In this document: positions 24,381 to 32,305 of the stretch, one piece after another | How the letters are laid out: the number at the start of each line of letters is the position of its first letter | Numbering within the stretch: position 1 is the stretch's first letter | NCBI GenBank assembly: GCA_965205155.1 | Contig: OZ242033.1 | Coordinates: 1,364,001 to 1,428,000 of the forward strand | DNA from: Aldehydirespirator sp965205155 | Lineage (GTDB): Bacteria > Actinomycetota > Acidimicrobiia > Acidimicrobiales > Aldehydirespiratoraceae | Direction: 5' to 3' | Length of the DNA stretch: 64,000 nucleotides | Translations under genes and position numbers: made by a program | The notes under the pieces: generated by a model | Seen by the model: only the letters and a program-made list of their open reading frames with translations | Databases searched by the model: none | What the model was told of the DNA's origin: nothing

Positions 24381-25841
24381 ATGACCATCACAGAATCGGC
24401 TGCAGGGACCGACACCGACCTTCGCACCGGCCGCATCGTCGGCATCGCCGGCCCGGTCGTGGACGTGGAGTTCCCGGCCGGGCACCTGCCCGAGATCAAC
24501 ACCGAGCTGGAGTTCACCGTCGTCGTCGACGGCCAGGACGTGCGGGTGCCCGCCGAGGTGGCCCAGCAGATCGGCGACAACCGGGTGAGGGCCATCGCGC
24601 TCAAGCCCACCGACGGCCTCACCCGCGGCACCGAGGTGCGCAACACCGGCCACGGCATCCAGGTGCCGGTGGGCGACGGCACGCTCGGCCACGTCTGGAA
24701 CGTGATGGGCGAGTGCCTCGACACGCCGGGCTACAACACGCCCGAGCGCTGGGACATCCACCGACCGGCCCCCTCCTTCGACTCGCTGGAGCCGTCGTCG
24801 CAGATGTTCGAGACCGGCGTGAAGGTGATCGACCTGCTCACCCCCTACAAGCAGGGCGGCAAGATCGGCCTGTTCGGCGGCGCCGGCGTGGGCAAGACCG
24901 TGCTCATCACCGAGATGATCACCCGGGTGGCCACCAACCACGGCGGCGTGTCGGTGTTCGCCGGCGTGGGGGAGCGCACCCGCGAGGGCACCGACCTGTT
25001 CCTGGAGATGGGCGAGACCGTCATGGGCGACGGCAAGACCCGGGTGCTCGACAAGGCCGCCCTGGTGTTCGGCCAGATGGATGAGCCGCCCGGCGTGCGC
25101 CTGCGGGTGGCCCTGGCCGGAGTGACGGTGGCCGAGTACTTCCGCGACGTGCAGAACCAGGACGTGCTGCTGTTCATCGACAACATCTTCCGGTTCGTGC
25201 AGGCCGGCTCCGAGGTGTCCACCCTGCTGGGCCGGATGCCCTCGGCGGTGGGCTACCAGCCCACCCTGGCCGACGAGATGGGCGAGCTCCAGGAGCGGAT
25301 CACCTCAACCAGGGGCAAGTCGATCACCTCGCTGCAGGCGGTCTACGTGCCCGCCGACGACTACACCGACCCGGCCCCGTTCACTTCGTTCACCCACTTC
25401 GACGGGACCACCGAGCTGAGCCGCGACATCGCCGCACTGGGCATCTACCCCGCGGTGGACCCGCTGGCGTCCACGTCCACCATCCTCGACCCGCTGGTGG
25501 TGGGGGAGCGCCACTATGCGGTGGCTCGCCGGGTGCAGGAGGTGCTCCAGCGCTACAAGGAGCTGCAGGACATCATCGCCATTCTCGGTCTCGACGAGCT
25601 CTCCGAGGAGGACCGGGTGACGGTGGACCGGGCCCGCAAGGTTCAGCGCTTCCTGTCCCAGCCCATGTTCGTGGCCAAGAACTTCACCGGCCAGGACGGC
25701 ATCTTCACCCCGGTGGAGGAGACCATCGAGTCGTTCGAGGCGCTGGTTAACGGCGACATGGACGACCTTCCCGAGCAGGCCTTCTACATGGTGGGCGGCG
25801 CCTCCGACGTGGAGCGCAAGGCCGCGGAGCTGCAGGCCTGA
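24381..25841 (+). CDS. atpD: ATP synthase F1 subunit beta
   Basis: A 486-residue catalytic subunit. The P-loop is 'GGAGVGKTV', the catalytic Glu lies in 'GVGERTREGTDL', and 'QDVLLFIDNIFRFVQAGSEV' is the Walker B helix. I chose the ATG at 24381; the frame is open about 40 codons further upstream into the end of atpG, but only this start gives the normal N-terminus 'TGRIVGIAGPVVDVEFPAG'. Confidence 0.97.
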   Translation: MTITESAAGTDTDLRTGRIVGIAGPVVDVEFPAGHLPEINTELEFTVVVDGQDVRVPAEVAQQIGDNRVRAIALKPTDGLTRGTEVRNTGHGIQVPVGDGTLGHVWNVMGECLDTPGYNTPERWDIHRPAPSFDSLEPSSQMFETGVKVIDLLTPYKQGGKIGLFGGAGVGKTVLITEMITRVATNHGGVSVFAGVGERTREGTDLFLEMGETVMGDGKTRVLDKAALVFGQMDEPPGVRLRVALAGVTVAEYFRDVQNQDVLLFIDNIFRFVQAGSEVSTLLGRMPSAVGYQPTLADEMGELQERITSTRGKSITSLQAVYVPADDYTDPAPFTSFTHFDGTTELSRDIAALGIYPAVDPLASTSTILDPLVVGERHYAVARRVQEVLQRYKELQDIIAILGLDELSEEDRVTVDRARKVQRFLSQPMFVAKNFTGQDGIFTPVEETIESFEALVNGDMDDLPEQAFYMVGGASDVERKAAELQA

Positions 25842-25907
25842 CATGGCGTTCGTGCCGCCGGTCCCGGTCCCGCAGAGCCGAGGGCCTGACATGCGTGAGG
25901 GCCGGGC

Positions 25908-26306
25908 ATGGCTGTAGAACTCGACGTCGAGTTGGTGTCGCCCGAGGAGGTGACCTACTCGGGCAGTGCCGAGATGGTGATCGTGCGCACGGTCGAGGAG
26001 GGCGACATCGCCTTCCAGGCCGGACACGTGCCGTTCCTGGGCGTGCTGGCCCCCTGGTCGGTGGACGTGCTGCGCCCGGGTGGGGAGCGCGACACCTTCG
26101 CCGTGCACCGCGGTTTCGTGGAGGTCAGCCACAACAAGGTGACCATCCTCTCGGACGTGTCCGAGGCCGCCGACGAGATCGATAGAGCCCGGGCCGATGC
26201 CGCCCGCGTACGGGCCACCGAGGCCCTCAAAGCCGACGCCGAGGACGCCTCTGCAGCCGCCGCCCTGGAACGAGCCGAACTGCGCTTGAGAGTCGCAGCC
26301 GACTAG
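25908..26306 (+). CDS. atpC: ATP synthase F1 subunit epsilon
   Basis: A 132-residue subunit: N-terminal beta-sandwich ('LDVELVSPEEVTYSGSAEMV', 'GDIAFQAGHVPFLG') and C-terminal helical hairpin rich in Ala/Glu/Arg. It couples rotation to catalysis and can inhibit ATP hydrolysis. The usual 'GExGILxxHxP' motif is present in altered form (GDIAFQAGHVP). It ends the operon; the convergent glpX ends 18 bases away. Confidence 0.92.
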   Translation: MAVELDVELVSPEEVTYSGSAEMVIVRTVEEGDIAFQAGHVPFLGVLAPWSVDVLRPGGERDTFAVHRGFVEVSHNKVTILSDVSEAADEIDRARADAARVRATEALKADAEDASAAAALERAELRLRVAAD

Positions 26307-26324
26307 AGCCGGCCGGCGGCGGCT

Positions 26325-27305
26325 CTACAGATCCCGGGCCTTGCGGTGGCGGTGCCGGCCCTCGATTAGGCGCACCGTGCCGGAGCGGCTGCGCATCACC
26401 AGCGACTGGGTGTGGCAGTAGTTGGCGTCGAAATGGACGCCCTTGAGCAGGTCGCCGTCGGTCACTCCGGTGGCGGCGAAGAAGCAGTTGTCGGTGTTGA
26501 CGAGGTCGTCCTGGGTCAGCACTCGCTCCACCTCGTAGCCCAGCTTGGTCAGGGCCTTGCGTTCGTAGTCGTTGCGGGGCCATAGGCGGCCTTGCAACGC
26601 GCCGCCCATGCACTTGATGGCGGCCGCAGTAATCACGCCCTCGGGAGTGCCGCCGATACCGAAGAGGATGTCGGCGCCGGTGTGGGGCCAGGCAGTGGAG
26701 ATGGCGCCGGCCACGTCGCCGTCGGGGATCAGCCGGATGCGGGCGCCGGCCTCGCGCACCTCGGCGATCAGGTCGTCGTGGCGGTCGCGGTCCAGGATCA
26801 CGGCGGTCAGGTCCCGCACGAACTCGCCCTTGGCCTCGGCCACCGCCTTCAGGTTGTCCGTCGGCGACTTGGTGATGTCGATCAAGTCGGCGGCTTCGGG
26901 GCCGGTAGCGATCTTCTCCATGTACACGCACGGGCCGGGATCGAACATCGTGCCCCGGTCGGCGACGGCGATCACCGACAGGGCGTTGGCTCGTCCCAGG
27001 GAGGTGAGGGTGGTGCCGTCGATCGGGTCGACGGCCACGTCGGTCTGGGGCAGCTGACCGTTGCCGACCCGCTCCCCGTTGAAGAGCATGGGCGCCTCGT
27101 CCTTCTCGCCCTCTCCGATGATGACGATGCCGTCCATCGAGATGTCGCTCAGCACCCTGCGCATGGCGTCCACGGCGGCCCCGTCGGCGCCGTCCTTGTC
27201 GCCCCGACCCATCCAGCGGGACGCCGCTATGGCCGCGCCCTCGGTGATTCGCACCAGCTCCAGCGCGATGTTGCGGTCGGGTTTGGGATGAGTCGAGGAC
27301 ACCAT
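26325..27305 (-). CDS. glpX: Fructose-1,6-bisphosphatase class II
   Basis: A 326-residue GlpX-type phosphatase that makes fructose-6-phosphate in gluconeogenesis; in actinobacteria this is normally the only FBPase. Motifs: 'AAVDAMRRVL', 'IGEGEKDEAPMLFNGE' (metal-binding Glu/Asp), 'VAVDPIDGTTLTSLG' (the DPIDGT signature) and 'FGIGGTPEGVITAAAIK'. The minus-strand gene starts opposite the repeat protein at 27376 with a 70-base spacer, so both promoters lie there. Confidence 0.95.
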   Translation of the reverse strand: MVSSTHPKPDRNIALELVRITEGAAIAASRWMGRGDKDGADGAAVDAMRRVLSDISMDGIVIIGEGEKDEAPMLFNGERVGNGQLPQTDVAVDPIDGTTLTSLGRANALSVIAVADRGTMFDPGPCVYMEKIATGPEAADLIDITKSPTDNLKAVAEAKGEFVRDLTAVILDRDRHDDLIAEVREAGARIRLIPDGDVAGAISTAWPHTGADILFGIGGTPEGVITAAAIKCMGGALQGRLWPRNDYERKALTKLGYEVERVLTQDDLVNTDNCFFAATGVTDGDLLKGVHFDANYCHTQSLVMRSRSGTVRLIEGRHRHRKARDL

Positions 27306-27375
27306 GCCGCGAACCTATCCCAAGCGGCGCACCGGCGAGCGCTCTGCGACCGCAAGGCGGCAACGGGGTGGCAAG

Positions 27376-28413
27376 ATGGTGCTCATGTCTGCCGCGTTCC
27401 GGGACAGGTTCCGCCGAGCCACAGGGGATGCCGAGCCTGAACCGTCCTCTCTCGGGATGAGTGACGGGGATTCTGCAGGCGACGACGTCGGCGACGGCGA
27501 GGCCGGGGAGTGGCTGGCGTACGAGCTTCACGAATGGTCGCTCGAGAGCCGGGTCATGCTGCAGCAGTTGCTCGTCGTCGACAAGGTTGTTCACTCGTGG
27601 CAGGGCACCACCCTGATGGTCCACGAGTCGCTGGAGGAGACGGTCGACAGTCTCGTGGACGAGGTCGAGGAGACCGAGAGGGCGAAGGAGGCGACCACTC
27701 GCCCCATCGGACCCGAGGACTCCTTGACCGCCTTCGAGCTGGCCGAATGGCCCGAGGCGCTCAGGGCCGAACTCGTGGAACTGCTGGTGCAGGCCCGCGT
27801 GCCTCACGTCCTGGACACCGAGGGTGAAGCCGCCGAGGGTGAAGCCACCGAGGGTGACACTGCTGAGCGTGAAGCCGCCGAGGGTGAAGCCGCCGAGGGT
27901 GAGGCCGCCGAGGGTGAGGCCGCCGAGGGTGAGGCCGCCGAGGGTGAGGCCGCCGAGGGTGAGGCCGCCGAGGGTGACACTGCTGAGCGTGAGGCTGCGG
28001 AGCGCGACATCGACCACGATGCCGGGCTGGCAGAAGTGTGCGACCTGCTGGTCCGCGAAGCGGACGAAGAACGCGTCGAGCTGTTGATCGACGATCTGCT
28101 GGCCCGCGAGGAGGAGGCTCAGTTCGAGGAGCTCGACGGCTTGGAGGTCAACGACCTCCTCAGTGCCCTGTTCGTGGCGTGCGACCGGCTGCGCCGAGAC
28201 CCCGGCGACCTCGACGGGGTGCGGGGCGTGGTGACGAACGGTCGGCGGATCGCCGGAGTGCGGACGCCCTTCGGCTTCTCTGCTCCCAACTGGCGAAACC
28301 TGCGCAACGCGGTGGGTGAATTGCTCGACCTGGTGGAGGGTGAGGAGACCGACAGCGAGGATCTGCGCGAGCAGGCCCACCGAATGAGCGACACACTAAG
28401 GACTCTGGTCTGA
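27376..28413 (+). CDS. Acidic repeat protein with central A-A-E-G-E repeats
   Basis: A 345-residue, very acidic soluble protein of unknown function. The N-terminal part (about 1-150) and C-terminal part (about 220-345) have helical, Leu/Glu-rich sequence; two similar modules can be seen ('WLAYELHEWSLESRVMLQQL' and 'LTAFELAEWPEALRAELVEL'), each a short helix-turn-helix-like unit. Between them lies a 5-residue tandem repeat (A-A-E-G-E). I start at ATG 27376 (GGGGTGG upstream); ATG 27385 and an earlier ATG at 27304 are alternatives. Directly after the stop comes a 21-bp tandem repeat that could add about 38 residues in another frame. Confidence 0.7.
   Translation: MVLMSAAFRDRFRRATGDAEPEPSSLGMSDGDSAGDDVGDGEAGEWLAYELHEWSLESRVMLQQLLVVDKVVHSWQGTTLMVHESLEETVDSLVDEVEETERAKEATTRPIGPEDSLTAFELAEWPEALRAELVELLVQARVPHVLDTEGEAAEGEATEGDTAEREAAEGEAAEGEAAEGEAAEGEAAEGEAAEGEAAEGDTAEREAAERDIDHDAGLAEVCDLLVREADEERVELLIDDLLAREEEAQFEELDGLEVNDLLSALFVACDRLRRDPGDLDGVRGVVTNGRRIAGVRTPFGFSAPNWRNLRNAVGELLDLVEGEETDSEDLREQAHRMSDTLRTLV
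27820..28000 (+). repeat. 15-bp coding tandem repeats (GCCGCCGAGGGTGAG)
   Basis: About a dozen copies of a 15-base unit, some exact and some with A/G changes or a GACACTGCTGAGCGT variant at both ends, encode E-G-E-A-A. The exact central copies indicate recent expansion by slippage or recombination. Confidence 0.9.
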
Positions 28414-28506
28414 GCGACAAGGACTCTGGTCTGAGCGACAAGGACGCTGGTCTGAGCGACAAGGACTCTGGTCTGAGCGACAAGCGCGCTGGTCTGAGCG
28501 ACAAGG
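28401..28506. repeat. 21-bp tandem repeat spanning the stop codon of the acidic repeat protein
   Basis: The 15-base core GGTCTGAGCGACAAG occurs five times at exactly 21-base spacing (28407, 28428, 28449, 28470, 28491). Every unit carries a TGA in the frame of the preceding gene, the first being its actual stop. A different frame is open through the whole array and reads G-L-S-D-K-D-S repeatedly before a stop at 28541-28543. The array ends about 50 bases before the next gene. Confidence 0.9.
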
Positions 28507-28553
28507 GGGCCGCTTCTATCCAGACTCTCAAAGTCGACACCTAGACTCGTCCC

Positions 28554-30131
28554 ATGGCCGACGCAGAGACTCCTGCCGAAGGCGCAGACACCCCTGCAGA
28601 GGAGACTCCAGCCGAAGAAGCGGATCCCGAACGGGATCCCGTCGACACGGAAAGAGAAGGCGCGGCGGCAACCGACGACGCCTCCGGTGCTGACGTTGGC
28701 CCCGGTGCTGACGTTGGCCCCGGTGCTGACGTTGGCCCCGGTGCTGACGTTGGCCCCGGTGCTGACGTTGGCCCCGGTGCTGACGTTGGCCCCGGTGCTG
28801 ACGTTGGCCCCGGTGATGACATGGACGGGAGTATGAGCGGGAGCGAGCCCCCGCGGGGTGCGGGCAGGGTGGTCGCCGTGGTTGCGGGCGCGGTAGTGGC
28901 CGGCGCGGCCGCTGTCGTGGGCGCGGTATGGGCCATTTCTGCCATCGTCGACGATGATGACGACTACCGCGGCGACTGCTGCGTCGTGGACTACGCGACG
29001 TCTCTCGAAGGCGACGGGGAGTGGGGTGCCGAGTGGCGTTCGGGACCTCGGGCGTACCGCGATGACCGCCATGAGCGGTTCAAGCGCGATCGGCGAGACT
29101 GGAGCGACCGGCGTGAGCGGGCGGAGCGCAGGCCGGAGCGCCGGGACCGGCGTGAGCGGGCGAAGCGCGACGAGCGCAAGGGGCGCGGAGATCGTGATGG
29201 CGAGACGGCGCATGGGCCTGGCGATTCGTCCGATTCAGGGCGTCCGCTGGAGACCGGGAAGTGCGAGACGGTTCTCAGCTTCGGAACGGGAGATGACGCC
29301 GTCACGATCCTGGTGTGCAACGCCCCCGGGGCCGAGCGGCCAGGATTCGAGCCCGGCGGCGATGGCGACTACTTCGAGTTCGGGAAGCGCCCGCGAGACT
29401 TCTGGTTCTCGCCGCTCCCGCCGTTCTCGCCGTTCTATGGACCAGATGGCGAGCGGCCGTTCAAGGATGGCTGGTCGTTCCGCGATGGTGGGCCGTTTGG
29501 CGATGGCTGGTCGTTCCGCGATGGTGGGCCGTTCAAGGATGGCTGGTCGTTCCGCGATGGTGGGCCGTTTGGCGATGGCTGGTCGTTCCGCGATGGTGGG
29601 CCCTTTGGGGATGGCTGGTCGTTCCGCGATGGTGGGCCCTTCGGGGACGGCGCGCCCTTCAGCGACGGCGCACCCTTCGGGGATGACGCTCCGTTCAGGG
29701 AGGGCACGCCCTTCGACCTCGAGGAGCTGTTTGAGTTCTACGAGCGGTTCTTCCGGGACGGCCTGCCGTTCGGCTCCGAGGACTTCGAAGGCCTGGACGG
29801 CCTGGAGGGTTTCGAGGGCTTTGAGGGCTTGGAAGGCCTCGAGGATCTCTTCAGGGACGGCGAGCGGGGCTTCCGATTCCGCGGCAACGGCGAGGATGGG
29901 AGACAGGGCAGCTTCTGCTTCCGCGAGGGCGACGAAGAAGACGAAGAGGAGTGCTTCAGCGACCTCGACCAGCTGTCCGACGAGGAACGCGAGCAGCTTG
30001 AACGGATGATGGAGATGCTGGACAGCTTCGGCCTGGGCGGCTTCTTCGGTGGGCTGGAAGAGTTCCTCGACGGGCTTGGGCTGGAGTTCCCTGAGTCCCA
30101 GACGGAGCCGTCCGGTGTGACCGGCGCCTGA
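28554..30131 (+). CDS. Single-pass membrane protein built of low-complexity repeats
   Basis: A 525-residue protein in distinct blocks: an acidic N-terminus rich in Pro/Ala/Glu; seven exact G-A-D-V-G-P repeats (about residues 45-86); a hydrophobic helix at about 103-126 ('VVAVVAGAVVAGAAAVVGAV'); an Arg-rich charged stretch ('RRERAERRPERRDRRERAKR'); a Gly/Phe/Asp block with 12-residue repeats 'GWSFRDGGPFGD'; a Gly/Leu/Glu/Phe stretch; and an acidic C-terminus. I know no family with this layout. The Phe/Gly/Asp repeats could form a disordered, self-associating domain. It follows the acidic repeat gene on the same strand and the two likely form one locus. Confidence 0.7.
   Translation: MADAETPAEGADTPAEETPAEEADPERDPVDTEREGAAATDDASGADVGPGADVGPGADVGPGADVGPGADVGPGADVGPGADVGPGDDMDGSMSGSEPPRGAGRVVAVVAGAVVAGAAAVVGAVWAISAIVDDDDDYRGDCCVVDYATSLEGDGEWGAEWRSGPRAYRDDRHERFKRDRRDWSDRRERAERRPERRDRRERAKRDERKGRGDRDGETAHGPGDSSDSGRPLETGKCETVLSFGTGDDAVTILVCNAPGAERPGFEPGGDGDYFEFGKRPRDFWFSPLPPFSPFYGPDGERPFKDGWSFRDGGPFGDGWSFRDGGPFKDGWSFRDGGPFGDGWSFRDGGPFGDGWSFRDGGPFGDGAPFSDGAPFGDDAPFREGTPFDLEELFEFYERFFRDGLPFGSEDFEGLDGLEGFEGFEGLEGLEDLFRDGERGFRFRGNGEDGRQGSFCFREGDEEDEEECFSDLDQLSDEEREQLERMMEMLDSFGLGGFFGGLEEFLDGLGLEFPESQTEPSGVTGA
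28686..28811 (+). repeat. Seven exact 18-bp tandem repeats (G-A-D-V-G-P)
   Basis: GGTGCTGACGTTGGCCCC is repeated seven times without a mismatch inside the membrane repeat protein; an eighth, diverged unit begins GGTGATGAC. Perfect identity implies recent expansion. Confidence 0.95.
29466..29660 (+). repeat. 36-bp coding tandem repeats (D-G-W-S-F-R-D-G-G-P-F-G)
   Basis: Five near-identical 36-base units start at 29466, 29502, 29538, 29574 and 29610; they differ mainly at AAG/GGC (K or G before the Asp). Degenerate shorter units continue to about 29700. Confidence 0.9.
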
Positions 30132-30217
30132 TGACTGGAGCCAGCCGCGTCCCGAGCCCATCGGGCAGCTTCGCATGGGCAAGGCTTGCGAGAATCCTCA
30201 CCCGCTAGCTTGGCCGG

Positions 30218-30946
30218 GTGCTGCTGGCCGAGTTGGAGATCTTCCACTCCAGACCGATAGCCCCCACCCGCCGGATCTCGATTGGCCGAACCTGGCTGCC
30301 CGGCTCTCCTGATGGATCTGCCGCGGGGCCTGGAAGCCTGCTGCTTGGTGCGGTGTGTGCCCGCTTCGGGCCCGGCCTCGCCCCTGACCGGCTGGGCGAG
30401 GTCATGGAGCTCGTGTATGAGTTGGAGCAAGGAAGCTCGGTTGCCCAACCCCGGATGCGCCACCGATTGCAGCGTGACCGGGTCGGCCTGACCCGCAGCC
30501 GGCAGAGGCTCTACGGGCCTGACGGCAGCGGTTCCATCGAGCGGCTGACCTGCGAGTTCGACGGTTCCCGAGCCACTGCTAGCCAGCTCGTGCTCGGTTC
30601 CGCCTATGCGGCGGGCCTGGCCGGTCTAACGGTCCGGAGCGAGGCGCTGCTGGCGGTGCGGAGGGGCTTGGCGTGGCGGGGTGATGTCGGGCCCGCCCTG
30701 TTCGCATATCTGGCGGCGGGCCGGCCGTCGTCGAGGCCGTCCCGCGCGGTCGCCGATCCCGTCGGGTGGGCTCTGGATGTCCTTGGGTTCGAGCGCGAGG
30801 TCGAGCTTCCAGCGGAGGCCGTGGTGCGGAGGGGCTTCCGCGAGGCACTGCGGGCCGCCCACCCCGACCTCGGCGCGGCCGAAGCCGAGGCTGCCGACCG
30901 CATCGCGGAGTTGAGCGAGGCCCGCCGGATCCTGCTGGCGCAGTAG
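30218..30946 (+). CDS. J-domain-containing protein
   Basis: A 242-residue protein starting with GTG. The last 45 residues resemble the core of a DnaJ J-domain: 'VVRRGFREALRAAHPDLGAA' contains the HPD motif at residues 215-217, followed by 'ADRIAELSEARRILL' as the final helix. J-domains stimulate DnaK ATPase. The long N-terminal part (1-190) is not a known domain to me; it has Ala/Leu/Arg-rich helices. Such J-like proteins of unknown client occur in actinobacteria. It points at the MeaB-like gene, with strong hairpins between them. Confidence 0.7.
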   Translation: MLLAELEIFHSRPIAPTRRISIGRTWLPGSPDGSAAGPGSLLLGAVCARFGPGLAPDRLGEVMELVYELEQGSSVAQPRMRHRLQRDRVGLTRSRQRLYGPDGSGSIERLTCEFDGSRATASQLVLGSAYAAGLAGLTVRSEALLAVRRGLAWRGDVGPALFAYLAAGRPSSRPSRAVADPVGWALDVLGFEREVELPAEAVVRRGFREALRAAHPDLGAAEAEAADRIAELSEARRILLAQ

Positions 30947-30952
30947 ACGGTA

Positions 30953-31039
30953 GGCCGGGCTTGCCCGGCCGGCGGGTCCTGTCGCAGGGCTCCGTCCGGT
31001 CGACGGGCTTCGCCCATTGTCGACCGCCCGGACCCTGCG
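30953..31039. terminator. Paired terminator-like hairpins between convergent genes
   Basis: The first hairpin is GGCCGGGC-TT-GCCCGGCC at 30953-30970, a perfect 8-bp stem. The second, 30983-31039, pairs CGCAGGG with CCCTGCG, TCCG with CGGA and GGTCGAC with GTCGACC, with an inner GGGCTTCGCCC. Neither has a T-tract. They separate the J-domain gene from the oppositely oriented mutase operon. Confidence 0.6.
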
Positions 31040-31112
31040 CCACCCCCCGGCCTGCCGTCTCGCGGCTCTCTGCGGCAGGCGGATCGCTTTGGGTTGTTTA
31101 GGGGTTGGTTGC

Positions 31113-32231
31113 TCAGCGAGTGCCTGCTGAGTTCGGCCGTGGTGGTGGCGGCGTTCCTTGGCCCTCTCGTTGCTGCCATTGCCTGCTCAGTAGGCGCTCT
31201 GTGATGGCAGCTGCGGTGGCGGTGGGGGTTCTTTGGCCTTCTAGGGCTTCTCGGAGTTCGTTTGGATTTGTGCTTAGGTACTGGGACGCCTGGGTGTCCA
31301 GGTGCTGGGTGACTCGGTCTAGGACTTCCTGGTGGATCCTTGATCGGCGGCGGGTTTGGAGCTGGCCGGTCTCGGTCAGGTGGTCTCGGTGGGCTTGGAT
31401 GGCTGTGTGCACCTGGTCTGCGCCGGCGCCAGTGGTGGCGGTGGTCATGATGATCTCGGGGCGCCAGTCCTGGGTGAGGCCGGCAAGGCCGGTCAGGCTG
31501 CCCAGGTCGAGCATGTGCTCCAGGTCGCGGCGGGTGTCGTCGGCGCCGGGACGGTCGGCCTTGTTGACCACCAGCACGTCGGCCACCTCCAGCAGGCCGG
31601 ACTTGTTGGCCTGCACCGCGTCGCCCATTCCGGGCGCGACCAGTACCACCGTGGTGTCGGCGGTCCGGGTGACGTCCACCTCCACCTGGCCCACACCCAC
31701 TGTCTCCACCAGCAGCGGTCCGTAGCCGCAAGCCTCGAAGAGCCGGAGCGCGGCCGGAACGGCCAGCGCCAGCCCGCCCGCGTGGCCGCGGGTGGCCATC
31801 GAGCGGATGAAGGCCCGACCCCCGGCCGCGTCGTCCATGCGGATGCGGTCGCCCAGGATCGCCCCGCCGGTGAGCGGCGAGGACGGGTCCACGGCCAGAA
31901 CGGCCGGCCGCCTTCCCCACTGGGCCGTTCCGGAGGTCTCGGCCGTCGCGGGGGTTGCTGGCGTCCCGGAGGTTCCGGCCGTCGCGGGGGTTGCTGCCAT
32001 CTCGGAGACAAGGCGTCCCACCAGGGTCGACTTGCCGGTGCCGGGGGCGCCGGTGATGCCGATCACGGCTGCCTCGCCGTTGGCCCGGCCGTGGATCAGC
32101 TCCCCGATCTCGTCGGCGGCCTCGCCGCCCTGCTCGACGAGGCTCAGCAGCCGGCCGAGCGCTCGCCGCTGGCCTGCGGCGGCCCGTGTCAGCAGCTCGC
32201 GGGTTGCGATGGTCGGGCCGGGGGTGTTCAA
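31113..32231 (-). CDS. MeaB/ArgK-family GTPase chaperone of a B12-dependent acyl-CoA mutase
   Basis: A 372-residue G3E GTPase that loads and protects adenosylcobalamin in acyl-CoA mutases. Walker A is 'GITGAPGTGKSTLVGRL', and 'VLAVDPSSPLTGGAILGDRI', 'ETVGVGQVEVDV' (switch region) and 'VVNKAD' (base specificity) are present. Between Walker A and the DPSS motif it carries about 25 extra Ala/Thr/Pro/Gly residues caused by a 36-bp tandem duplication. The start is TTG at 32231. It lies 74 bases after the B12 subunit gene and is the last gene of the mutase operon. Confidence 0.9.
   Translation of the reverse strand: MNTPGPTIATRELLTRAAAGQRRALGRLLSLVEQGGEAADEIGELIHGRANGEAAVIGITGAPGTGKSTLVGRLVSEMAATPATAGTSGTPATPATAETSGTAQWGRRPAVLAVDPSSPLTGGAILGDRIRMDDAAGGRAFIRSMATRGHAGGLALAVPAALRLFEACGYGPLLVETVGVGQVEVDVTRTADTTVVLVAPGMGDAVQANKSGLLEVADVLVVNKADRPGADDTRRDLEHMLDLGSLTGLAGLTQDWRPEIIMTTATTGAGADQVHTAIQAHRDHLTETGQLQTRRRSRIHQEVLDRVTQHLDTQASQYLSTNPNELREALEGQRTPTATAAAITERLLSRQWQQREGQGTPPPPRPNSAGTR
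31930..32001 (-). repeat. 36-bp tandem duplication inside the MeaB-like gene
   Basis: CCGGAGGT..CGGCCGTCGCGG and its continuation occur at 31930-31960 and again 36 bases later at 31966-31996 with two mismatches, giving a duplicated 12-residue A-T-P-A-T-A-x-T-S-G-T-x segment in the GTPase domain. Confidence 0.85.
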
Positions 32232-32305
32232 CGGTTCTCGCGCCTGCGGCTGGTCGTGCTCATCGGCTCGGTGTCAACTCGCGTCGGGCGGGATGCTCGG
32301 TCCCG

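Noticed and set aside
26227..28380. Long minus-strand frame across atpC end, glpX and the repeat gene
   Set aside because: It is antisense or out of frame to three better supported genes; the apparent repeats are the reverse reading of the 15-bp array.
28401..28506. CRISPR-like array
   Set aside because: Units are contiguous 21-mers without unique spacers and no cas genes are near.
28686..28811. Minisatellite or origin iteron array
   Set aside because: It is in frame inside a gene, encodes a regular peptide repeat and has no AT-rich or DnaA-box context.
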